Notes: generated by a model not told the origin, from the sequence alone. 64,000 bases of DNA from Siphonodentalium dalli (GCA_032622095.1 CP136061.1:18106991-18170990); one strand, 5' to 3'. Shown: positions 34,801-45,682, numbered from the stretch's first letter. Program-made: numbers and translations.

Positions 34801-37800
34801 AATGAAGGTCATTTTTCGTTGCTAAATCGCCCGCGTATGCATAACCATAGCAGCCACGGGGCTATCCTTGTGGATTATTCTTGTTCCACCACTAGTCCAT
34901 CTAGAAATCACAAATCAAGTAACATGCGCCCGTCCAGCTGTTCAAACATTTAGCGTAAGTTGTGCGTGGGGACAAAATATTGAAAAAAAGGTCATTTTCG
35001 TTGCTAAATCGCCTGCGTATGCATAACCATAGAAGCCATGGGGTTATTCTTGTGGATTCTTCTTGTGCCACCACTAGTCCATCAATCACAAACGGGTTCA
35101 CATACTCCTGTCCAGCTGTTCACAAATTGGGCGTAAGTTGTGCGTGGGTCAAAATAATGAAAAAAAGAAAAAAATTCGTTGCTAAATCGACTGCGTAGGC
35201 ATAACCATAGCAGCCACGGGGCTATCCTTGTGTATTCTTCTTGCTCCACCACTAATCCATCTAGAAATCACAAATCAAGTAACATGCGCCCGTCCAGATG
35301 TTCAAAAATTGGTCGTAAGTCGTGCGTGGGGACAAAATATTGAAAACAAGGTAATTTTCGTTGCTAAATCGCCTGCGTATGCATAACCATAGAAGCCACG
35401 GGGTTATTCTTGTGGATTATTCTTGTGCCACCACTAGTCCATCTAGAAATTACAAATCAAGTAACATGCGCCCGTCTAGCTGTTCAAAAATTGGGCGTAA
35501 GTCGTGCTTGGGGTCAAAATATTGAAAAAAAAGGTAATTTTTCGATGCTAAATCGCTGTGTAGGCATAACCATAGCAGCCACGGGGTTATCCTTGTGGTT
35601 TATTCTTGTGCCACCACTAGTCCATCTAGAAATCACAAATCAAGTAACATCCGTCCGTCCAGATGTTCAAAAATTTGGCGTAAGTCGTGCGTGGGGTCAA
35701 AATAATGAAACAAATGTCATTTTTGTTGCTAAATCGTCTGCCTAGGCATAACCATAGTAGCTACGGGATTATCCTTGTGGATTCTTCTTGTGCCACCATT
35801 CGTCCATCTAGAAATCACAAACTGGTCCACACATGTCTGTCCAGCTGTTCAAAAATTGGGCGTAAGTCGTGCGTGGGGTAAAAATAGGAACATTTTCGTT
35901 TCTAAATTCCCTATGTCAGCATAACCACATCAGCCACGGGGCTATCCTTGTGGATTCTGCTTGTGCCACCACTAGTCCATCTAGAAATCACAAATCAAGT
36001 AACATACGCCCGTCCAGCTGTTCAAAAATTGGGCGTAAGTCGTGCGTGGGTTAAAAATAGGACATTTTTCGTTGCTAAATTGCTTATGTATTCATAACCA
36101 CAACAGCCAAGGGGCTATCCTTATGGATTCTTCTTGTGCCACCATTAGTCCATCTAGAAATTACAAACTAGTTCACATACGCCTGTCCAGCGGTTCAAAC
36201 ATTGGGCGTAAGTCGTGCGTGGGGTCAAAATATTGAAAAAAAGGTCATTTTTCCTTGCTAAATCGCCTGCGTAGGCATAACCATAGCAGCCACGGGGCTA
36301 TCCTTGTGGATTCTTCTTGTGCCACCACCACTCCATCTAAAAATCACAAACTAGGTCACATAAACGTGTCGAGCTGTTCAAAAATTCGGCGTAAGTCGTG
36401 CGTGGGGTAAAATATGACACTTTTTGTTGCTAAATTCCCTATGTAAGCATAATCTTCTTGTACCACCACTAGTCCATCTAAAAATCACAAACAAGGTCAC
36501 ATAAACTTGTCCAGCTATTCAAAAATTGGGCGTAAATCGCGTGGGGTAAAAATAGGACATTTTTCGTTGCTTATTCCAGCCTTTTCTCATGAAAATCAGC
36601 TCATTATTCGATTATATGGAAGAATATTTTAGGTATATAATCTGCTTAATTTTGAGTCGATAATGTGCTGAAAAGGAGACTATTAGTCACATTATCGACT
36701 CATATAGAGGCGATTCTAAGCCGATTATGTGTGGACAATGACAAAAATAAACCAACCCACGACTTATCAGGTGTAACCTCATTAACATGTGTTTTCACTA
36801 TGGCTCGCACCATAACACGAAATGACGACTATAACTCCATTATCTGCTTATTTCATAATCAAATAATCACTTTATGTACCTAATTAAAATTATAGGTCTA
36901 TTATGTGCGTATTTACGCGACAATATGTTACTAAATCGCCTGCGTTGGCATAACCATAACAGCCACGGGGCTATCCTTGTGCTTTCTTCTTCAATAACCA
37001 CTAGTCCATCTATAAATCACAAACGGGTTCACATACGCCAGTCCAGCTGTTCAAAAATTGGGCGTAAGTTGTGCGTGGGTGAAAATAATGAAGGTCATTT
37101 TTCGTTGCTAAATCGCCTGCGTAGGCATAACCATAGCAGCCACGGGGCTATCCTTGTGGATTATTCTTGTTCCACCACTAGTCCATCTAGAAATCACAAT
37201 CAAGTAACATGCGCCCGTCCAGCTGTTCAAACATTTAGCGTAAGTTGTGCGTGGGGACAAAATATTGAAAAAAGGTCATTTTCGTTGCTAAATCGTCTGC
37301 GTATGCATAACCATAGAAGCCATGGGGTTATTCTTGTGGATTCTTCTTGTGCCACCACTATTCCATCAATCACAAACGGGTTCACATACTCCTGTCCAGC
37401 TGTTCAAAAAGTGGGCGTAAGTTGTGCGTGGGTCAAAATAAGGAAAAAAAAGATAATTTTTCGTTGCTAAATCGACTGCGTAGGCATAACCATAGCAGCC
37501 ACGGGGCTATCCTTGTGAATTCTTCTTGCGCCACCACTATTCCATCTAGAAATCACAAATCAAGTAACATGCGCCCGTCCAGATGTTCAAAAATTGGGCG
37601 TAAGTCGTGCGTGGGGACAAAATATTGAAAAAAAAGGTCATTTTCGTTGCTAATTCGCCTGCGTATGCATAACCATGGAAGCCACGGGGTTATTCTTGTG
37701 GATTATTCTTGTGCCACCACTAGTCCATCTAGAAATTACAAATCAAGTAACATGCGCCCGTCTAGCTGTTCAAAAATTGGGCGTAAGTCGTGCTTGGGGT

Positions 37801-38520
37801 CAAAATATTGAAAAAAAGAGGTAATTTTTCGATGCTAAATCGCCTGCGTAGGCATAACCATAGCAGCCACGGGGTTATCCTTGTGGTTTATTCTTGTGCC
37901 ACCACTAGTCCATCTAGAAATCACAAATCAAGTAACATCCGTCCGTCCAGTTGTTCAAAAATTTGGCGTAAGTCGTGCGTGGGGTCAAAATAATGAAAAA
38001 AAGGTCATTTTTTGTTGCTAAATCGTCTGCCTAGGCATAACCATAGTAGCCACGGGATTATCCTTGTGGATTCTTCTTGTGCCACAATTCGTCCATCTAG
38101 AAATCACAAACTGGTCCACATATGCCTGTCCAGCTGTTCAATAATTGGGCGCAAGTCGTGCGTGGGGTCAAAATATTGAACAAATGTCATTTTCGTTGCT
38201 AAATTGCCTGCGTAGGCATAACCATAGCAGCCACGGGGATATCCTTGTGGATTCTTCTTGTGTCACCACCAGTCCATCTAAAAATCGCAAACTAGGTCAC
38301 ATAAACTTGTCGAGCTGTTCAAAAATTTGGCGTAAATCGTGCGTGGGGTAAAATAGGACATTTTTCGCTGCTAAATTCCCTATGTAAACATAATCTTCTT
38401 TTGCCACCACTAGTCCATCTAAAAATCACAAACTATGTCACATAAACTTGTCCAGATGTTCAAAAATTGGGCGTAAATCGTGCATGGGGTAAAAATAGGA
38501 CATTTTTCGTTGCTTGTTCC
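28860..38520 (+). repeat. FB1 left arm: ~175 bp monomers in 2.29 kb higher-order units
   Basis: The monomer of about 170-190 bp reads, in pieces, TTGCTAAATCGCCTGCGTAG, CATAACCATAGCAGCCACGG, CCACCACTAGTCCATCTAGA, CCGTCCAGCTGTTCAAAAAT, GGGCGTAAGTCGTGCGTGGG. Eleven monomers plus a 0.36 kb non-monomer spacer form a higher-order unit. Equivalent points recur at 29003, 31296, 33583 and 35869 (2293, 2287 and 2286 bp). Units 2 and 3 are nearly identical, implying recent amplification or gene conversion. The short + frames are satellite artefacts; the monomer length is not kept to a multiple of three. Confidence 0.9.
29704..30065 (+). repeat. FB1 non-monomer spacer (first of four + copies)
   Basis: A 0.36 kb segment starting TTCCAGCCTTTTCTCATGA-like sequence, with TTTTGAGTCGATAATGTGCT and an inverted CACATTATCGACTC next to it, forming a small hairpin. 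Equivalent copies begin near 32008, 34294 and 36580; an inverted, diverged one lies at about 39300-39660. It marks each higher-order unit once. Confidence 0.8.
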
Positions 38521-38654
38521 AGCCTGTTCTCCTGAAAAAGGAGACTCAATTAGTCACATTATCAACTCATATAGAGGCAATTCTAAGCAGATTATCTACC
38601 TAAAATATTGTTCCTTATAAGCAAATAATGTGCTGGTTTTCAGGAGAACAGGCT

Positions 38655-40594
38655 GGATTAAGCAACGAAATATTACCTTTTTATCATTATTTTCACCCCA
38701 CGCACTACTTACGCCCAAATTTCTCAACAGCGTATCTGACCTAGTTTCTGATTTCTAGATGGACTAGTGGTGGCAGAAGAATAATACACAAGGATAACCC
38801 TGTGGCTTATGTGATTATGTATACATAGGGAATTTAGCAACGAAAAATGGCATATTTGACCCCACGCACAACTTACGCCCAATTTTTGAACAGCTGGGCA
38901 TGCAGGTTTATGTGATTTAGTTAGTGATTTATAGATGGGCTAGTGGCGGCCTCATGGCTGCTATGGTTATGCCTACGCATGCGATTTAGCAATGAAAAAT
39001 GACCTTTTTTTCATTATTTTGACCCCACGCACGAATTACGACCAATTTTTGAACAGCTGGACAGGCGTATGTGAACCAGTTTGTGATTTCTAGATGGTGG
39101 TGGCACAAAAAGAATCCACAAGGATAGCCCCGTGGCTGCTATGGTTATGCCTACGCAGGCGATTTAGCAACGAAAATATTACATTTTTTTCAATATTTTC
39201 TCCCCACGCACGAATTACGCCCAATTTTTGAACAGCTGAACAGGCGCATGTTACTTGATTTGCAATTTCTAGATGGACTAGTAGTGATATAATCCCCTCG
39301 CAAAAACGCACATAATCGACCTATAATTTTAATTAGGTACATACAGTGATTATTTGATTCTGAAATAAGCAGATATGGAGTTATAGTCATCATTTCGTGT
39401 TATGGTCGAGCCACAATGAAACCACATGAAAAGTCGAGCCACATTGAAAACACCTGAAAAGTCGTGGGTTGGCTTATTTTTGTCATTGTCCGCGCATAAT
39501 CTGCTTAGAATCGCCTCTATATGAGTCGATATATATTTGAAAAATAGTCTCCTTTTCAGCACATTATCGACTCAAAAGAAGCCCACTTCTAAGCAGATTA
39601 TATACCTAAAATATTGCTCCTTATAAGCAAATAATGTGCTGGTTTTCAGGAGAACAGGCTGGAATAAGCAACGAAAATTGTCCTATTTTTACCCCATGCA
39701 CGATTTACGCCCAAATGTTTGAACAGCTGGACAAGTTTATGTGACCTAGTTTGTGAATTTGAGATTGACTAGAAGAAGATTATGCTTACATAGGGAATTT
39801 AGCAACGAAAAATGTCATATTTTAACCCACGCACGACTTACGCCCAATTTTTGAACAGCTCGACAAGTTTATGTGACCTAGTTTGTGAGTTTTATATGGA
39901 CTGGTGGTGGCACAAGATGAATCCTCAAGGATAGCCCCGTGGCTGCTATGGTTATGCCTACGCAGGCGATTTAGTAACGAAAAATGACCTTTTTTTCAAT
40001 ATTTTGACCCCACGCACGACTTACGCCGAATTTTTGAACAGCTGGACGGTCGCATGTTACTTGATTTATGATTTCTACATGAACTAGTGGTGGCACAAGA
40101 AGAATCCACAAGGATAACCCCGTGGCTGCTATGGTTATGCCTACGCAGGCGATTTAGTAGCGAAAAATTACCTTTTTTTCAATATTTTGACCCCACGCAC
40201 GACTTACGCCCAATTTTTGAACAGCTGGACCGGCGCATATTACTTTATTTGTGACTTGGTTTGTGATTTCTAGATGGACTAGTGGTGGAACAAGACGATT
40301 CCACAAGGATAGCCCCGTGGCTGCTGTGGTTATGCTTACATAGGGAATTTAGCAACGAAAATTGTCCTATTTAACCCCACGCACGACTTACGCCCAATTT
40401 GTGAACAGCTGGACAAGTTTATGCGACCTAGTTTGTGATTTTTAGATGGACTAGTGGTGGCACAAGAAGAATCCAAAAGGATGGACTCGTAGCTGGTGTG
40501 GTTATGCATACATAGGCGATTTAGTAACGATTATTATTATATTTTGAGAATTGGGAACTAGGAACTGAGAACTAGTAACGGAATTCATGGAGCT
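38655..40594 (-). repeat. FB1 right arm: inverted monomers
   Basis: About nine monomers and one inverted spacer copy (39300-39660), more diverged from one another than those of the left arm. The last monomer pairs with the first left-arm monomer, with shared ATCCTTTTGGATTC that differs from inner monomers, supporting true terminal inverted repeats. Confidence 0.8.
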
Positions 40595-40611
40595 GAAACA
40601 GCTCACTATAG

Positions 40612-40690
40612 TGAAAAACAATTAATTGGCGTGCATTCTCCCTATAATTGTCAGACTTCAATATGGCCAATTACCCCTGGTGCTGTCTTG
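40612..40690 (+). CDS. Weak exon candidate after FB1 (SEA-like second half?)
   Basis: An AG at 40610-40611 (CTCACTATAG) would complete the phase-2 codon left by 28239 and opens a frame with LIGVHSPYNC and ITPGAVLIVYGV. The latter resembles the strand around the SEA motif (PGSVVVDF). The frame stays open to a stop at 40836-40838, but no strong phase-0 donor is visible, so the end is arbitrary. The acceptor has a poor pyrimidine tract and starts 18 bp from the FB1 terminus. It may be real, or damaged by the insertion, or chance. Confidence 0.3.
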
Positions 40691-40869
40691 ATCGTGTACG
40701 GTGTACAGGACCGTAGTCATTATTCTGTATTTTCAGAAGAAAAAGTGCCACGACTTTCACGTTCACAGCCTGGTGCCCGTCTCATCCAAACACACCAGTC
40801 ACACAAGACCAAGTGGATCGCATGCTGCGTTCAATGAATACCAAAAAAACTAATCAGAGTTACCAACTG

Positions 40870-41165
40870 TTTGGATACGATTTACTTATACCAAAGGCTC
40901 CAGATAAACAGAATACAAATTCAAATAAGGTATGACTTATACCAGAGGCACAGCATACGGATTCGTATAAGGTAATATCAGGAACAGCATACGGATTCAA
41001 ATAAGTTAATATCAGAGTCACAGAATACGGATTCGAATAAGGTACGACTTATACCAGAGACATATCATACGTATTCATATCAGGTAATGTCAGGCACAGC
41101 ATACGGATTCAAATAAGTTAATATCAGAGTCACAGAATACGGATTCGAATAAGGTATTAAAACAG
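40870..41165. repeat. Imperfect tandem repeat of about 60/117 bp
   Basis: Words CAGCATACGGATTC, AATAAGTTAATATCAGAGTC, ACAGAATACGGATTCGAATA and AAGGTACGACTTATACCAGA alternate in two to three copies. No coding role seen. Confidence 0.75.
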
Positions 41166-41167
41166 AT

Positions 41168-41280
41168 CAAGGCTTTAAATAGTGTGTCTGCCATTTGTAG
41201 AATGAGATCCACAGAGGGTGAATTTAGTGACGCTACCCCTCGCAGCGGGCTAGCGTAACCAAATCTACCCTCTGTCTATT
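41168..41280. mobile_element. Partial copy of hAT-like palindromic MITE C
   Basis: Carries GGCTTTAAATAGTGTGTCTG, CAGAGGGTGAATTTAGTGA and GCGGGCTAGCGT as in the complete copies at 59339 and 63515, but only about one hairpin arm remains and no flanking 8 bp duplication is seen. Confidence 0.65.
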
Positions 41281-41384
41281 GTTGACATAATTGCTGCAGT
41301 GCATTGCCAGAAATGTGAACTACATCCTTAACACAGCAGAATTATGGTTAACTTTTCAGGATTTAGTCGGAAATATGGCTTGTT

Positions 41385-41612
41385 GCCATTCATCGGAAAG
41401 CTCTCAATGAGAGGAGTCGATTATTTAGGGCATTACTGTAGTTTATAAAGTTCGCATGTAAGTGAATCCTTTTCCATAAACGTTTATGTACTACATAGCA
41501 ATTCCTTTAGGATAGGAGATGTTCAGATCACTTCAGATTAATAATATACCATTCAAACTTCTACTTTTATAACTGATGAGAGAATCCATTTACTAAAGAA
41601 AGCATTCGTTTA
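41385..41612. mobile_element. Partial family D MITE next to the TM exon
   Basis: Shares ATAATATACCATTC, TTTTATAACTGATG-GAGAATCCATTTACTA and GATGTTCAGAT with family D near 56.98-57.05 kb. It ends 18 bp before the acceptor of the transmembrane exon. Confidence 0.55.
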
Positions 41613-41629
41613 ATTTGTTTCATATACAG

Positions 41630-41712
41630 AATGCTGTGAAGATCAGCTTAGCTGTGGTGGGATCAGTAGTCGGCGTGGTGCTCATTGTGGCCTTTGTGGC
41701 ACTCTATATCCG
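41630..41712 (+). CDS. Transmembrane exon of the DSL protein
   Basis: The acceptor TTTCATATACAG ends at 41629; the donor GTGAGT starts at 41713. In phase 0 the exon encodes NAVKISLAVVGSVVG, then VVLIVAFVALYI and the first two bases of Arg: about 23 hydrophobic residues, an obvious membrane-spanning helix with a GxxxG-like spacing. Exit is phase 2 and joins 45348 in frame to a basic stop-transfer sequence. The other two frames give a stop or a charged, non-hydrophobic peptide. Confidence 0.75.
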
Positions 41713-42414
41713 GTGAGTCCTTCATTTTGTTTATATTATTCAATTACGAAACAATAGACTACATCAAGTCATGTGTTTAAACCGAAGTCTTCAGTTTACT
41801 GCCTGGTTTATTTCCTGAGCCGACGTTATCTGATGAAATACAACGTACTACTGACTGGACCATGTGTCACGACCCCCCCCCCCCCCCAACTCAACGTACT
41901 AAATTTATAAACTTGACTATCTGTTACTAATTTTACAAACTTGACTACCTGTTACTAATTTTACAAACTTGACTACCTGTTATTAATTTTACAAACTTGA
42001 CTGCCTGTAGGCTGTTACTACTATTTATATACTTACTACATTTTATTAATATAATATATTAACGATTTATATATAATAAGCTTGTATTTTGTGTTAGTAT
42101 CACATTCGTGTGGTGATGCCTGAGTTTGCTGTGGACTAGACTACTCCTCTACATATACTAGTAATCTATTCCGTGCATATTAATTACTGCACGAGATATG
42201 TTATTTAATAATATATTTAGTATAGTATAACATTACAGTAAACAGTACGGAAGACCTGATATATACACGTTATGCTATATACATATAGCAATTTACATAT
42301 AACCTTTATATGCTATAAATATGATTACATTACATGGTGACTGACTAACTATGTGTCATAGATACACCTCTAACTAATTTATATTAAGGGACAAGATAAG
42401 GGATTATAGTGTAT
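41713..42414 (+). other. Intron with a 28-29 bp tandem repeat and poly-C
   Basis: Poly-C run at about 41874-41887; then four copies of TTTTACAAACTTGACTACCT with variants at 41895-42010. The rest is AT-rich without a feature. Confidence 0.65.
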
Positions 42415-42860
42415 AGTCATGCACCTTACTAACTGAAGCACCGGGTTCCCCTCCATAAAAATATCATGCACCTTACTAACTGAAGCACCGGGGTCCACTC
42501 CATAAGAATGTCATGCGCCTTACTAATTGAAGCACCGGGGTCCCTTCCATAAGAATAGCATTCACCTTACTAACTGAAGCACCGGGGTCCCCTCCATAAG
42601 AATGTCATGCGCCTTACTAACTGACCCATCGGGGTTCCCTCCATAAGATTGTCATGCGCCTTACTAACTAAGTCATCGGGGCCCCCTCCATAAGAATGTC
42701 ATGCGCCTTACTAACTGGGCCATCGGGGTTTCCTCCATAAGTATGTCATGCGCCTTACTAACCGAGTCATCTGGGTCCCCTCCATAAGAATGTCATGCGC
42801 CTTACTAACTGAGCCATCTGGGTCTCTTCCATAAGAATATCATGTGCCTTACTAACTGAC
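42415..42860. repeat. ~47-60 bp tandem repeat, nine to ten copies
   Basis: A unit with GTCATGCGCCTTACTAACTG, then (A)G(C/T)CATCGGGGTCCC and CTCCATAAGAAT recurs regularly with point changes. Noncoding. Confidence 0.85.
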
Positions 42861-43139
42861 TCACTGAGTATCGGGGAACTTAAAATATTGTGTCAAGCAT
42901 AGTGTGTGCAAAGGAAAACTTAATACAACATAGCCCGTGTATTTTGTGCCCAGCAGTATTGCGTGAACGATTCTTGTGACAAATATGTTTTAAGCCGTTT
43001 TTGCTCTTCTCCTTATTTGACTGTCTAAAAGGCCTCTGCATGGTCAACCTGCCGGTGCATCACTCTGACTTGGTCTTTGTCATTATGGTGTGCCATGTTT
43101 GGTGTTCACCTTGTTCGGCAGCGTGTTACCTGGTCAGAC

Positions 43140-43500
43140 ACCCACTTGCCAATGATTGGTTACACATACAAACCTATCCCACGTGCCACCGTCTGGACCA
43201 TATACCATGCATGACCCTCTTATCCAACGTAATATGCTGACTGGACCATATCTCACGACCTCTCTCCCCTACCCTACGTACTACCGCATGGACCATGCGT
43301 CACGATTCCCCTATCCCACGTGCCACCGTCAGGACCATATACCATAACCTCCCCCCTTATCCAACGTAATATGCTGACTGGACCATATCTCATGACCCAC
43401 CCCCCATACCCAACCTACTACCAACTGGACCTTATATCATGACCCCCACCCAACGTACTATTTTGACTAGACCATATCTCACGACCCCCCCCCCCCCCAA
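43140..43500. repeat. Degenerate C-rich tandem repeat
   Basis: Units with CTGGACCATAT, CTCACGACC, CCCACGTGCCACC or CAACGTACTA repeat at about 45-60 bp spacing, ending in a poly-C run at about 43486-43498. A related single unit is near 41850-41890. Confidence 0.65.
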
Positions 43501-43574
43501 ATTATCTGTATCAAACTTTTTATTTAGAAACATTCAAATACTAAAAATGAAGTTTTATATCTTATTTCAACTGC

Positions 43575-43860
43575 AGGTATTTTATGCCATATGGTAAAAT
43601 CCCGGTAAACCATGGTGCTCTACTATGGTAAATGTGGTAAAATGTGGATTACAATAAAACACTCTGGTAAAAGCCAGGTAAACCATGGTTTAACAGGCTC
43701 TACTCTGGTAAAGTCAGGTTTACAATGATATAGTCTGGTAAATGTCATTTAAAAGCCATGTAAAATTTAAATATATGTACCCTTGTAAATTCCAAGTAAA
43801 TCATCGTAACATCAGGTTAACAATGGTGTACTCTGGTAAAAGCCATGCGGTTATGCAGAT
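43575..43860. repeat. Degenerate GGTAAA repeats
   Basis: TCTGGTAAA, CCGGTAAACCATGGT and AAGCCATG words repeat irregularly with about 20-45 bp spacing. Noncoding. Confidence 0.6.
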
Positions 43861-43957
43861 GTGTAATAAATAGAGTAATCAATTAGTTCCGATAATTACG
43901 TTAAATAATTCACTCGTTTCTTATCGACGTCTCCCGCCTCGAGTGATTTATTTAAAG

Positions 43958-44338
43958 ACATATTATGTACTTATTCGGGTGCATGAAACAAACAAGTTGG
44001 CACTCAGGCGCTATGCCAACTGGCGAATATAGCATTCTAGTAACATTGCCGAAAACATCAAACAAATCGACCTTATCACTCCCTAGAAAACGTCGTCTAA
44101 ACTACGCTCGATTGTAAATATTTACTTCTCGATTCGGGACGTAACTATCTGCGACAAGCTAACGAAAAACGGTTTCGCCATCGAGAGTCACTGTATTTAA
44201 TTAATATATAGGAATGACAATGTCTGTTGTCAATTTGGATATAATAGTTGTAACAATTACTACTTTGAGAAAGATTATTCTCCAGTTCTATTTGAGCACC
44301 CCACCGGATTGTTTCACATCACTTTAACGTAATTATCG
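43958..44338 (+). repeat. Dispersed repeat family A, copy 3
   Basis: Aligns in the same orientation with 57.44-58.28 kb: TATTCGGGTGCATGAAA, AAATCGACCTTA, CTACGCTCGATTGTAAATAT, TTTACTTCTCGATTCGGGAC, CATCGAGAGTCACTG, TTAATTAATATATA, then CCGGATTGTTTCACATCACT. The other copy has a 456 bp insertion after the first word. Confidence 0.85.
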
Positions 44339-44414
44339 GAACCAATTGATTACTCTCTATATAACTGATGGGAGAATTCATTTAGGAAAGTAAGGGTTAA
44401 CAGAAGTCGTTTCC

Positions 44415-45330
44415 AACCAAAGTAATATATTTCCATCTGTATTGTTCAACCAAAGTAATATGTTTCCATCTGTATTGTTCAACCAAAGTAATATGTTTCC
44501 ATCTGTATTGTTCAATCAAAGTAATATGTTTCCATCTGTATTGTTCAATCAAAGTAATATGTTTCCATCTGTATTGTTCAACCAAAGTAATATGTTTCCA
44601 TCTGTATTGTTCAACCAAAGTAATATGTTTCCATCTGTATTGTTCAACCAAAGTAATATGTTTCCATCTGTATTGTTCAACCAAAGTAATATGTTTCCAT
44701 CTGTATTGTTCAATCAAAGTAATATGTTTCCATCTGTATGGTTCAATCAAAGTAATATGTTTCCATCTGTATTGTTCAACCAAAGTAATATGTTTCCATC
44801 TGTATTGTTCAATCAAAGTAATATGTTTCCATCTGTATTGTTCAACCAAAGTAATATGTTTCCATCTGTATTGTTCAACCAAAGTAATATGTCTCCATCT
44901 GTATTGTTCAACCAAAGTAATATGTTTCCATCTGTATTGTTCAACCAAAGTAATATGTCTCCATCTGTATTGTTCAACCAAAGTAATATGTTTCCATCCA
45001 TATATTGTTCAACCAAAGTAATATGTTTCCATCTGTATTGTTCAACCAAAGTAATATGTCTCCATCTGTATTGTTCAACCAAAGTAATATGTTTCCATCT
45101 GTATTGTTCAACCAAAATAATATGTTTCCATCTGTATTGTTCAACCAAAGTAATATGTTTCCATCTGTATTGTTCAACCAAAGTAATATGTTTCCATCTG
45201 TATTGTTCAACCAAAGTAATATGTTTCCATCTGTATTGTTCAACCAAAGTAATATGTTTCCATCTGTATTGTTCAAACAAAGTAATATGTTTCCATCTGT
45301 ATTGTTCAAACAAAGTAATATGTTTCCATC
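44415..45330. repeat. 33 bp minisatellite, about 28 copies
   Basis: The unit AACCAAAGTAATATGTTTCC plus ATCTGTATTGTTC (33 bp) repeats with rare changes (one unit has an extra 3 bp near 45000). Because 33 is a multiple of three, several frames on both strands stay open for hundreds of codons; these are artefacts. The array runs to 17 bp before the last splice acceptor. Confidence 0.95.
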
Positions 45331-45347
45331 CCTATTGCTCATTTCAG

Positions 45348-45399
45348 AAAGAAGAAACGGGAAGCGTTCGATTATTTTAAGATGAACAACTTGAAGTGA
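45348..45399 (+). CDS. Last coding exon: short basic cytoplasmic tail of the DSL protein
   Basis: The acceptor TATTGCTCATTTCAG ends at 45347. The first base completes the Arg codon started at 41711-41712, giving RKKKREAFDYFKMNNLK and a TGA at 45397-45399. Four positive residues right after the helix fit a type I stop-transfer signal. The tail is only about 18 residues, much shorter than in Delta or Jagged. The last residues do not form a class I PDZ ligand. The reading depends on joining with 41630-41712, whose phase matches. Confidence 0.75.
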
Positions 45400-45501
45400 A
45401 GGAATTCTTGGAGTAGATTCATGTTTCTACAGAGGGAGATTGAGAGGGTAGAATATTGTTTCTATGGATGCTTGGGGTTGTTGTCAGGTTCTCAACACAC
45501 C

Positions 45502-45527
45502 AATAAATGGTCTGAAAAGTCAATAAA
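45502..45527 (+). terminator. Poly(A) signals of the DSL gene
   Basis: AATAAA at 45502-45507 and 45522-45527, 103 and 123 bp after the stop codon, the first such hexamers downstream. They probably end a short 3' UTR. Confidence 0.55.
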
Positions 45528-45664
45528 ATCGACCTCACCAACTTTGTGGTATCAAATGTTCAACAAATTGTATCATTCCCGGTTAAGTGGTCAGGTGAAC
45601 AACGATATATTTACTCTCTTGGTACAACCCCCGTGGGGTATCCCCACACCCTGGGGAGTACCCA

Positions 45665-45682
45665 CCCCCCCCCCCCCCCCCA
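45665..45682. repeat. Poly-C tract
   Basis: A C run of about 16, one of five long C tracts in the window (others near 24031, 41874, 43486 and 46587). Confidence 0.8.

Larger units (their letters stand above)
28793..40594. mobile_element. 11.8 kb foldback-like element with tandem-repeat arms (FB1)
   Basis: The outer ends are inverted copies: 28793 onward (AGCTCCATGAATTCCGTTAC, then an AGTTCCCAGTTC segment and an AATAATAATCG run) recurs reversed up to 40594, and the match continues into the first monomers. The left arm (28793-38520) holds + oriented monomers, the right arm (38655-40594) minus oriented ones. The centre (38511-38664) is itself an inverted pair around TTCCAGCCTGTTCTCCTGAAAA. There is no long ORF or transposase. 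A clean target duplication is not visible (GAAAC occurs near both ends). The design resembles Foldback/Galileo-type elements, whose long inverted repeats contain subrepeats; assignment is inference. It lies in an intron of the DSL gene. Confidence 0.75.
3606..45399 (+). other. Gene model: Notch-ligand-like (DSL domain) type I membrane protein
   Basis: Host gene span inferred from exons that fit in domain order and splice phase: C2/MNNL end, DSL, two calcium-binding EGF repeats, Ser/Thr-rich stalk, possible SEA-like segment, transmembrane helix, short basic tail. DSL proteins of the Delta/Jagged/LAG-2 type are membrane-anchored Notch ligands. The cysteine pattern supports DSL membership; actual Notch binding is inference. 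Only two EGF repeats are visible, fewer than in classical Delta. The mucin-like stalk is also unlike canonical ligands, so this may be a divergent short ligand. Phases are 0-2, 2-1, 1-1, 1-1, 1-2, then a gap before the phase-0 transmembrane exon. The 5' exons are missing from view. The introns hold the retroelement and the foldback arrays. Confidence 0.7.

Noticed and set aside
29003-38351. Repeated 60-200 codon + frames in the FB1 array
   Set aside because: Satellite monomers of non-multiple-of-three length; the frames are broken and re-started by each monomer, with no start context or domain.
28860-40540. CRISPR-like regular repeats
   Set aside because: Long monomers without uniform spacers in animal DNA; a higher-order satellite explains them.
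44397-45385. Long ORFs on both strands (up to 312 codons) with an 11-residue period
   Set aside because: They arise because the 33 bp minisatellite unit is a multiple of three without stops in several frames.
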